A stretch of DNA of 7,520 bases from JAUXLW01 sp964195005. GTDB taxonomy: Bacteria > Actinomycetota > Acidimicrobiia > Spongiisociales > SHLN01. The notes beneath the pieces were generated by a model, which saw only the letters and a list, made by a program, of their open reading frames with translations, was not told the origin of the DNA and made no database searches. Below, piece by piece: positions 1 through 4,915 of the stretch (positions within the stretch are counted from its first letter, which is position 1; the number at the start of each line of letters is the position of its first letter). The stretch is taken from positions 1 to 7,520 of the forward strand of contig CAXMOO010000127.1 in assembly GCA_964195005.1 (NCBI GenBank), given 5' to 3'. The translations under genes and the position numbers were made by a program.

Positions 1-190
1 CTGCGTCCGGGTAGGCCCGGACGCCTTCGACGAGGCACTGAAGCTTCCTGGAGCTCGCATCATGGACTTTACGGGCCGCCCGATGAGGGGCTGGGTGTTC
101 GTCGCGCAGGAAGGATTCGTCGACGAGAAGACGCTGGGAGCCTGGGTCAAGCGGGGCACCGACTTCGCCAGAATCCTGCCGCCCAAATAG
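1..190 (+). CDS. TfoX N-terminal domain-like protein, 3' end only
   Basis: The reading frame is open from base 2 to a TAG at 188-190 and gives about 62 residues of a C-terminal end; the start lies outside the window. The visible protein contains RVGPDAFDEAL, then GARIMDFTGRPMRGWVFV, and ends in GAWVKRGTDFARILPPK. This pattern (RVGP, MDFTGRPM, a tryptophan before a short helix, and a final LPPK) matches the small stand-alone TfoX N-terminal domain proteins (COG3070 type). Those are about 100-120 residues, so roughly the second half is here. The domain is named after the Sxy/TfoX competence regulator, but most stand-alone versions have no established role, so I infer no competence function. It is followed by about 90 bases with a possible promoter for the next small gene. 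Family call fairly sure, function unknown. Confidence 0.75.
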   Translation, partial: CVRVGPDAFDEALKLPGARIMDFTGRPMRGWVFVAQEGFVDEKTLGAWVKRGTDFARILPPK

Positions 191-230
191 GCGAACCGCG
201 GTTTGCGGGAATAATCAGGCATGCCCGACG

Positions 231-257
231 TTGATGACGATATAACAAATCGATAAA
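231..257 (+). promoter_or_regulatory. possible promoter of the 44-codon gene
   Basis: The 88 bases between the TfoX-like gene and the small gene contain an AT-richer patch, unusual for this window. TTGATG at 231-236 could be a -35. TATAAC at 241-246 or GATAAA at 252-257 could be a -10, though neither is ideally spaced from it (4 and 15 bases). I cannot decide between these arrangements. The main support is the local AT-richness directly upstream of a strong ribosome binding site. Confidence 0.3.
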
Positions 258-266
258 GGTCGATGT

Positions 267-273
267 AAGGAGG
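267..273 (+). promoter_or_regulatory. strong Shine-Dalgarno site of the 44-codon gene
   Basis: AAGGAGG lies five bases before an ATG. It is a near-perfect complement to the 16S rRNA 3' end and is the main reason to accept the very short reading frame that follows as a real gene. Confidence 0.8.
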
Positions 274-278
274 GCCTC

Positions 279-413
279 ATGAAGCACCGCAAAGCCACTG
301 CTGAGTCAGTGTTCTGCGACGGCTGCGTCTGCATTTCCACCCCCGAGTCGAAAGCTCGCCGGCTTCGCCAGGCCAACGATCTTCGAGCCCGCTCAATAGG
401 CGTTCCCCGCTAA
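279..413 (+). CDS. small cysteine-containing protein, 44 aa, function unknown
   Basis: The ATG at 279 opens 44 codons ending in TAA at 411-413. The N-terminal third carries FCDGCVC, so C13, C16 and C18 form a CxxCxC cluster. The C-terminal half is strongly basic (KARRLRQ, LRARS, ending GVPR) and is likely helical. There is no signal peptide or membrane segment, so a cytosolic protein is expected. Three cysteines in such a cluster suggest metal binding (zinc or iron), but a fourth ligand is not obvious; H3 could serve. I do not recognise a named family. Support for a real gene: a perfect Shine-Dalgarno site, an AT-richer upstream patch and a hairpin 26 bases after the stop, which together make a self-contained small transcription unit. 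A RiPP precursor is less likely because no modification gene is nearby. Confidence 0.6.
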   Translation: MKHRKATAESVFCDGCVCISTPESKARRLRQANDLRARSIGVPR

Positions 414-428
414 ATCTCTCAACCTCCT

Positions 429-479
429 CACCCAGCACACCAATCCCCGCCCTCGCAGGCGGGGATTGGCCGTTGGGTG
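429..479 (+). terminator. two-part GC-rich hairpin, probable terminator
   Basis: An uninterrupted 12-bp inverted repeat pairs 440-451 with 458-469 around a six-base loop. A further 6-bp outer stem pairs 429-434 with 474-479, separated by an internal loop of 5 and 4 bases. No T-run follows, so it is not a classical intrinsic terminator, but GC-rich hairpins without a U-tract are commonly proposed terminators in actinobacteria. Its place, 26 bases after the small gene and 23 before the next start, fits that role. It could also be an mRNA-stabilising structure. Confidence 0.6.
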
Positions 480-502
480 TCTTGACCTAGTGTCCTGTCG
501 CA

Positions 503-949
503 ATGTCTTATCGCCACACGCAGAAAGCCCCTTCGTCGGTCATGTACATCGGCGGGGCGCTCATGGGAGTGATCGTCGTCGGAAGCCTGTTCTCGGGCCG
601 CACCGGCAGTTTGGCCGTCTCCATTCTGTTGGCAGTTCTCTTCGTTATCGCCTCGTCGGTCTTCAGCCGCCTCACAGTTGAGGTCGATGACACCGCTCTC
701 CAGGCAACATTCGGCTGGGGCTGGCCCCGGAAGAGCCTGGAGCTGAGCACGGCCTCGGCGGCGCGCATCGTTCGCAACCGCTGGTGGTACGGATTCGGGA
801 TCCGCCTAATCCCCCACGGCTCGTTGTGGAACGCGTGGGGCCTCGCCGCTGTCGAGCTCGACCTCGCCACGGGCAACGTGCTGCGAATCGGCACAGACGA
901 GCCCGAGGCCCTGTTAGCTGCAATAGCGAGAATCGTGCCCCGGGGCTGA
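503..949 (+). CDS. bacterial PH-like membrane protein, 148 aa
   Basis: The protein begins with two hydrophobic segments (about residues 13-30 and 36-54) joined by a short turn, followed by a soluble part of about 90 residues. The soluble part has an alternating beta-strand pattern: LTVEVDDTALQATFGWGWP, a strand with RNRWWYGFGIRLIPHGSLWN, then AAVELDLATGNVLRIGTDEPEALLAAI. The ending IGTDEPEAL followed by a helix is typical of small bacterial PH-like (YdbT/DUF-type) membrane proteins; I judge this by pattern only. Such proteins sit in the cytoplasmic membrane with the PH-like domain on one face, and their role is generally unknown. The ATG at 503 has no clear Shine-Dalgarno site; an ATG at 542 would shorten the protein and trim the first hydrophobic segment. 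Its stop codon touches the direct repeat that precedes the ABC operon, so it is probably transcribed separately from that operon. Confidence 0.7.
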   Translation: MSYRHTQKAPSSVMYIGGALMGVIVVGSLFSGRTGSLAVSILLAVLFVIASSVFSRLTVEVDDTALQATFGWGWPRKSLELSTASAARIVRNRWWYGFGIRLIPHGSLWNAWGLAAVELDLATGNVLRIGTDEPEALLAAIARIVPRG

Positions 950-971
950 TTTTCAGCTTGCTTTCAGCTTG
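950..971 (+). promoter_or_regulatory. tandem direct repeat, probable OmpR-family operator
   Basis: TTTCAGCTTG occurs at 951-960 and again at 962-971, an exact 10-base copy with a period of 11. Read as 11-mers (950-960 and 961-971) the two differ only in the first base. Head-to-tail half-sites one helical turn apart are the known binding geometry of OmpR/PhoB-family dimers, and a regulator of that family is encoded by the fifth gene of the operon starting 33 bases downstream. A weak -10 candidate, CACAGT, lies at 979-984, which would place the repeat over the -35 region as for activated promoters. Binding by the local regulator is inference. Confidence 0.65.
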
Positions 972-991
972 AGCCGGGCACAGTGAGCCTG

Positions 992-1000
992 AGGAGGTGA
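992..1000 (+). promoter_or_regulatory. Shine-Dalgarno site fixing the GTG start of the ABC ATPase gene
   Basis: AGGAGGTGA is a full match to the anti-Shine-Dalgarno sequence. Its GGAGG core ends six bases before GTG at 1004, which decides that start. Confidence 0.85.
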
Positions 1001-1003
1001 ATT

Positions 1004-1915
1004 GTGACCACACCCGTCATCGAGACGAGTGGGCTCAGCAAGGACTTCGGCTCGATACTCGCCGTCGACAACCTCTCACTCAGCATCCCCAAAGGCAGCG
1101 TGTTCGGCCTACTGGGACCCAACGGGGCCGGCAAGACCACCATTATCGGAATCCTCCTCGGGCTCATCACCCCGACATCCGGAAAATTCAGCCTGTTCGG
1201 CGAGGAAATCAACGGATCAATCGAGTCGGCGCTTCAAAGGATAGGCGCAACGATGGAGACCCCTTCCTTCTACCCCTACCTATCGGGGCTCGACAATCTC
1301 CGCTATTTCCAACAAGTTGCCGGACACAACGATGCGGCGGAACTGGACTCACTCCTCGAACTGGTAAACCTCCATTCCCGCCGACACAGCAAGTTCGCGA
1401 CGTATTCGTTGGGCATGAAGCATCGCCTCGGAATCGCCTATGCCTTGTTGGGCGATCCAGAGCTGCTGCTGCTTGACGAGCCGACCAACGGCCTCGACCC
1501 CAACGGCATGGCGGAGGTGCGCCGGCTGTTACAAGACCTCGGCGACGGAGAGCGCACCGTGCTACTGGCCAGTCACCTGCTGCACGAGGTCGAACAGGTA
1601 TGCGACTCAGTTGCCATCCTGTCGAAAGGACGGGTCATCGCCCAGGGACTCGTGTCGGAGCTCATTGCCCGCAAGAGCACCGTCCGCATGGCCACGACCG
1701 ATGACGAGAGTGCGGCGACGATTCTCAACAGCCTCCACTGGGTCGGATCCGTGCTCGCCGAGGACGGCGGACTCCTGGTTGAGGCTGATCCCGCCCGTAC
1801 GTCAGAACTGTCGGCCGCCCTGGCACGATCCGACATATACGTGAGCGAGCTGCGAGCCCTCGATACATCGCTCGAGGAGTACTTCCTCGAGGTGACCGGG
1901 GAGGAGGGTCTGTGA
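1004..1915 (+). CDS. ABC transporter ATP-binding protein, BcrA/lantibiotic-immunity type
   Basis: This 303-residue cytoplasmic ATPase would power the permease encoded next. Visible motifs in order: Walker A GPNGAGKTT (38-46), signature YSLGM (134-138) in place of LSGGQ, Walker B and D-loop LLLLDEPTNGLDP (154-166, with D158 and E159), and the H-loop histidine H191 in LLASHLLHEVEQVCD. At the Q-loop the sequence reads GATMETPSFYPYLSG, with Glu85 where most ABC proteins have Gln. That 'E-loop' is known from lantibiotic self-protection ATPases of the LanF/NukF kind and the related BcrA group. After about residue 215 there is an accessory C-terminal domain ending in TSLEEYFLEVTGEE, as in many ABC-2 ATPases of about 300 residues. 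The GTG start follows a perfect Shine-Dalgarno site, and the stop overlaps the next start by four bases, indicating translational coupling. Family very sure; substrate unknown. A peptide or lipid-like antimicrobial is a reasonable guess. Confidence 0.93.
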   Translation: MTTPVIETSGLSKDFGSILAVDNLSLSIPKGSVFGLLGPNGAGKTTIIGILLGLITPTSGKFSLFGEEINGSIESALQRIGATMETPSFYPYLSGLDNLRYFQQVAGHNDAAELDSLLELVNLHSRRHSKFATYSLGMKHRLGIAYALLGDPELLLLDEPTNGLDPNGMAEVRRLLQDLGDGERTVLLASHLLHEVEQVCDSVAILSKGRVIAQGLVSELIARKSTVRMATTDDESAATILNSLHWVGSVLAEDGGLLVEADPARTSELSAALARSDIYVSELRALDTSLEEYFLEVTGEEGL

Positions 1916-2988
1916 GCTGGGCAAACCTTCTCAAGTCGGAGTGGTTCAAACTTCGTGGCCGCCGGGTGATCTGGGTGCTGCTGGCCCTCCTCGTTCTCTT
2001 CTCGTCGCTGATCGTCGTCTTGCGATTCGGCGACTACGAGGTGCGCAAGGACCGCACTATTCGGGACGAGGTCCTCTTCTTGCCCGGCAGGCCACTTCCA
2101 TCCGAAGAAGTACTGATCGATTGCGAGAAGTACCTGGCCGACGGCCAACTCCCCCCCGCCAGCGAGTTTCCGCCACCCCTTACCCCGGAAGACGCCGATC
2201 CGTTGCTGACCGAACGCGAGTGCAATAAGGAAGTCACCGAGATCAAGGCGGCCATCGTGAGCCTGGTCGACGAGTTCACGCTTCCAGGCTCAATACCCAA
2301 AGCGCTTCGATGGACGCAGCTGGTGAGCATTCCCATCCTCGCCTTCCTGACGGTGCTCATAATCGGCAGTGAGTACGGGTGGGGCACTCTGCGCACGGTC
2401 CTCATGAAGGGAGCCGGACGGTGGAAATTCCTTTCGGTCAAGCTGGCCCTGCTGGTAATGGCCATGGCCGTCACCTGGATCCTCGTGCTCGGAACCATCA
2501 TTGCCACGAGCGCCGTGGTAACCGCTATTTCTGACGTCGGGCACGGCGAATGGACTTCGGGTGTCGTCGGAGACGTAATCACCGACACCGGCAAAGCCTG
2601 GTTCGCCAGCCTCCCCTACATCGCGCTGGCTGCTCTCCTCAGCGTGCTGTTCAGCAGGCTCGCCGGCGGAACCCTGGCTGCCGCTGCCGCGGCCACCGCA
2701 TACTTCTTCATCGATGTATTCTCGTTCGGACGCCTCCTCAAGCTGTTTGACAACGTGTCCTGGCTGGCGACTCTCGCCGAGCTCGACCTCGGCTGGAACA
2801 CGGCGGGTTGGATGTTCGGCGAAGGCGGGGAACCTATCCCCGGCTTTGCGCTCGCAGGCGCCATCGGCCAGGTCGAGTATCCAAGTGAGCTTCACTCCTT
2901 CCTCGTTCTGCTGACCTACACCGCATTGATTGGCGGGCTCGCCTTCTGGTTCTTCCAGCGTCGGGACGTGGGCGGCCCCACCGGATGA
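1912..2988 (+). CDS. ABC-2 type permease with a large external loop
   Basis: A 358-residue membrane protein whose GTG start overlaps the ATPase stop (GTGA) and is preceded by GAGGAGGG at 1901-1908. It begins LLKSEWFKLRGRRVIW, the amphipathic N-terminus typical of ABC-2 permeases. About six hydrophobic segments can be seen: 19-37, 136-152, 174-202, roughly 233-248 and 250-268, and a final one near 331-349. After segment two comes GSEYGWGTLRTVL (152-164), the usual cytoplasmic coupling-type motif of this family. Between the first two segments is a loop of about 95 residues, rich in Pro, Asp and Glu, predicted outside, with two cysteines (C71 and C104) that could form a disulfide. It would form the membrane part of the exporter with the preceding ATPase, probably as 2+2 subunits. 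Function as a half-transporter is well supported; the substrate is not known, and the loop may take part in recognition. Confidence 0.88.
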   Translation: MSWANLLKSEWFKLRGRRVIWVLLALLVLFSSLIVVLRFGDYEVRKDRTIRDEVLFLPGRPLPSEEVLIDCEKYLADGQLPPASEFPPPLTPEDADPLLTERECNKEVTEIKAAIVSLVDEFTLPGSIPKALRWTQLVSIPILAFLTVLIIGSEYGWGTLRTVLMKGAGRWKFLSVKLALLVMAMAVTWILVLGTIIATSAVVTAISDVGHGEWTSGVVGDVITDTGKAWFASLPYIALAALLSVLFSRLAGGTLAAAAAATAYFFIDVFSFGRLLKLFDNVSWLATLAELDLGWNTAGWMFGEGGEPIPGFALAGAIGQVEYPSELHSFLVLLTYTALIGGLAFWFFQRRDVGGPTG

Positions 2989-3001
2989 TTGGAGGCAAAC
3001 C

Positions 3002-3730
3002 ATGAAACGAATACTCATCGGGTTAGCGGTACCGCTGGCCGTGGTTGCCGCCGCCTGCGGCGGCTCATCGAGCGATACGACCATCCCCGCCGTACTCCCG
3101 CCGATTGCCGATGCCTCCGGCCTGGGACCAACCGTCGACAATCCGTACTTTCCGTTCGCGGTCGGTGCCCGATGGGTATATGAGGGAACCGACCAGGACG
3201 AGACTGAGCGCATCGCGGTTGAGGTGCTGGCCGAGACCCGGGACGTGAACGGTTTCACGGCCGTGGTCGTTCGCGACGTCGCCGAAGTCAACGGTGAGCT
3301 GGCCGAGGACACGTTCGACTGGTACCTGCAAGACGCTGCCGGCAACGTGTGGTACGTGGGAGAGGCGACCGAAGAGCTTGAAAATGGGAAGGTGGTCAGC
3401 ACCGCGGGCTCCTGGGAATGGGGGGTTGACGGAGCCTCACCCGGGATCATGATGTATGCCGACCCGGCAGCCCAGCTGAACCAGGCTTACTACCAGGAGT
3501 TCTATGAGGGCGAAGCCGAGGACAAGGCTCAAGTGGTGCGGACCGGGCAAACAGTCACCGTGGCCGGGGGCACGTTCGAGGATGTCATCGTCATTCGGGA
3601 ATGGAATCCCCTCGACCCCGGCGTCGTGGAAGAGAAGTCCCTGGCGCCCGGCGTCGGAGTCATCCTGGAAGTAGTCGTCGAAGGCGGCACCGGGCGGATC
3701 GAGCTGATCAGCTTCACGACGGCCCCGTAG
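3002..3730 (+). CDS. lipoprotein of an uncharacterised family, 242 aa
   Basis: I chose ATG 3002 because GGAGG at 2991-2995 lies six bases upstream and because it gives a clean signal peptide. A frame start at 2930 would lie inside the permease gene and put 24 unrelated residues in front. The N-terminus is MKRILIGLAV, a hydrophobic stretch, then VVAAAC, so C19 is the likely lipidated cysteine, followed by a Gly/Ser/Asp/Thr linker. The mature part is acidic and mostly beta-strand in pattern. Conspicuous blocks are NPYFPFAVGARWVYEG (47-62), EDTFDWYLQDAAGNVWYVGE (102-121), a GSWEWGVDGASPGIMM block, QAYYQEFYEGEAED, and GTFEDVIVIREWNPLDPG. These resemble a widespread but functionally unassigned bacterial secreted/lipoprotein family, judged from memory of the pattern. 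It should sit on the outer face of the membrane next to the transporter. Thirteen bases separate it from the permease, so it is almost certainly cotranscribed. Possible roles are substrate capture or sensing; neither is shown. Confidence 0.8.
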   Translation: MKRILIGLAVPLAVVAAACGGSSSDTTIPAVLPPIADASGLGPTVDNPYFPFAVGARWVYEGTDQDETERIAVEVLAETRDVNGFTAVVVRDVAEVNGELAEDTFDWYLQDAAGNVWYVGEATEELENGKVVSTAGSWEWGVDGASPGIMMYADPAAQLNQAYYQEFYEGEAEDKAQVVRTGQTVTVAGGTFEDVIVIREWNPLDPGVVEEKSLAPGVGVILEVVVEGGTGRIELISFTTAP

Positions 3731-3740
3731 GCTGGCGGCT

Positions 3741-4205
3741 ATGGCAGGCATAACCGGGTTGTTGGCGCTGGCCCTTGTGTTCTGGTCGGGCCCGTACCAC
3801 ACACTGCAAATCCGCCGACCGGACCTCTGGGGTCATCGACTTTCGACGCGGGCCCATTCCAACGTGAGCCTGGCAGCCCTCGTCGCAGTGGTAGTGCACG
3901 TCGGGCCCAGCCTGGGAGTGAGCCTTACCTGGGTTGGGACCTGGCTCTTCCTCGTGGCGGTCGGAAGCGGCCTCTACGGGCTTTACCGGGCGACCGGCTC
4001 TCGCCGGGCTGGCTGGCTGCGATGGCAGCGCCTGTTTGCGTATGCCTTCTACGCCGGTATCGCCCCCCATGTGGTCGGCTCGCTATTCGGTTGGGTCATC
4101 ATTCCCGGGGCCATGATGGCCTGGGCGATTTGGCGCTGGCGGCCAGAACAGCGGGAGCAACTGAACAAGGCCTCATGGCCCCTGATGGGGCCGGTCGCCA
4201 GGTGA
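3741..4205 (+). CDS. small four-TM membrane protein, possible b-type heme protein
   Basis: A 154-residue protein starting 10 bases after the lipoprotein stop, with only a weak GGCGG-like site before ATG 3741. Four hydrophobic segments are visible, about 3-19, 41-59, 63-82 and 98-125; the tail is basic and polar. Histidines are H20, H32, H39, H53 and H110. H39 and H53 are separated by exactly 13 residues across segment two, the spacing seen in ferric reductase/NOX-type cytochrome b helices. In segment four the equivalent pair is Gln96 and His110. Segments two and four should run in the same direction, so H53 and H110 would lie at the same membrane depth and could ligate one heme, while H39 would face Q96. 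This is inference from spacing, and no family match is certain. Alternatives are an ordinary structural membrane protein or a DoxX-like small protein. Position between lipoprotein and regulator suggests an envelope role, perhaps redox or heme related. Confidence 0.65.
   Translation: MAGITGLLALALVFWSGPYHTLQIRRPDLWGHRLSTRAHSNVSLAALVAVVVHVGPSLGVSLTWVGTWLFLVAVGSGLYGLYRATGSRRAGWLRWQRLFAYAFYAGIAPHVVGSLFGWVIIPGAMMAWAIWRWRPEQREQLNKASWPLMGPVAR
4177..4192 (+). other. short GC-only hairpin near the transporter/two-component boundary
   Basis: GGCCCC at 4177-4182 and GGGGCC at 4187-4192 form a perfect 6-bp stem with a TGAT loop, inside the last codons of the four-TM protein gene and 46 bases before the regulator start. 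With no T-run after it, it may be a partial attenuator, an RNA-processing point or chance in GC-rich coding sequence. Confidence 0.3.
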
Positions 4206-4237
4206 GAGCAATCCACTACTGCCCTGGAGTTGAATAG

Positions 4238-4915
4238 ATGCACGTATTGATCGTCGAAGACGAGACCGAGTTGGCCGCTTACGTGAAGCGAGGGTTGGAA
4301 CGCGAGGGTTTTGTGGCCGATATCGTCGGCGACGGGCAGTCCGGCCTGGATATGGCGACGGCAACCAACTACGACGCCATCGTTCTCGACATCATGCTGC
4401 CCAAACTGAACGGCTACCGGGTCTGTGCAGAGTTGAGGGCTCGAGATAACTGGGTTCCAATCCTCATGCTCACCGCCAAGGATGGCGAGTATGACGAAGC
4501 AGAAGCGCTCGATACCGGAGCCGACGACTTTCTCTCCAAGCCGTTTTCATTCGTCGTGCTGGTAGCCCGTCTTCGGGCCCTGACGCGACGGGCAGTCGGA
4601 GAGCGGCCGGGCGTCCTGGAAGTGAGCGATCTTCGCCTCGACCCCGCCAAACACACCTTCCACGTGGGCACAGAGTCCGTAGCGCTCACGCCCACTGAAT
4701 TCTCCATCATGGAGCTCTTGATGCGCCATCCCGGTGACGTCATCTCCAAGACCGATATCTTGGAGTCGTGTTGGGACTGGGCCTACCAGGGCGACGTCAA
4801 CATCGTCGAGGTCTACATCCGCTACCTGCGGAAAAAGATCGACATCCCGTACCATCGCAACTCCCTACTGACGGTTCGCGGTGCCGGCTACCGACTGGCA
4901 GTCGACGGTGGGTAG
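4238..4915 (+). CDS. OmpR-family two-component response regulator (TcrA-like)
   Basis: A 225-residue DNA-binding regulator. The receiver domain (about 1-115) has the acidic pair E7/D8, the phosphoacceptor D51 in IVLDIMLP, the conserved T79 in MLTAKD and K101 in DFLSKPF. The winged-helix domain (about 125-222) shows LTPTEFSIMELLMRHPGDVISK, the recognition-helix region VNIVEVYIRYLRKKID and the ending TVRGAGYRL, all standard for the OmpR/PhoB class. The style SKPFSFVVLVARLRALTRR recalls actinobacterial TcrA/MprA-like regulators. The start is supported by GGAG at 4225-4228. The gap of 32 bases from the previous gene holds no visible promoter. It is directly followed by its presumed partner kinase, whose start lies within its last codons. 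Its likely target is the 11-bp-period direct repeat in front of the ABC ATPase gene, which would make the operon self-regulated. Family certain; target and signal inferred. Confidence 0.93.
   Translation: MHVLIVEDETELAAYVKRGLEREGFVADIVGDGQSGLDMATATNYDAIVLDIMLPKLNGYRVCAELRARDNWVPILMLTAKDGEYDEAEALDTGADDFLSKPFSFVVLVARLRALTRRAVGERPGVLEVSDLRLDPAKHTFHVGTESVALTPTEFSIMELLMRHPGDVISKTDILESCWDWAYQGDVNIVEVYIRYLRKKIDIPYHRNSLLTVRGAGYRLAVDGG

Noticed and set aside
279..413. RiPP or bacteriocin precursor reading of the 44-residue Cys-containing peptide
   Set aside because: No modification enzyme, leader-like motif or protease lies beside it, and the cysteines are in the N-terminal rather than the usual core region; the ABC genes are separated by another gene and have their own operator.
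414..502. A tRNA or small structured RNA in the hairpin region
   Set aside because: There is no cloverleaf pattern or conserved tRNA bases; a single extended hairpin explains the pairing.
482..511. TTGACC at 482-487 with TCTTAT at 506-511 as a promoter for the PH-like gene
   Set aside because: The implied start of transcription would fall inside the gene after ATG 503, so it could serve only a shortened product; support is too weak.
1573..2148. Antisense open frame over the ATPase/permease junction
   Set aside because: It overlaps conserved ABC motifs on the other strand and has no family resemblance or ribosome binding site.
2930..3001. N-terminal extension of the lipoprotein start to 2930
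   Set aside because: It would lie inside the permease gene and bury the signal peptide; the ATG at 3002 has GGAGG at proper spacing and gives a clean lipobox.
2290..3450. Long antisense open frame (386 codons) across the permease and lipoprotein genes
   Set aside because: It runs opposite two well-supported genes, has low-complexity, charge-rich composition with no recognisable domain, and is typical of a shadow frame in GC-rich coding DNA.
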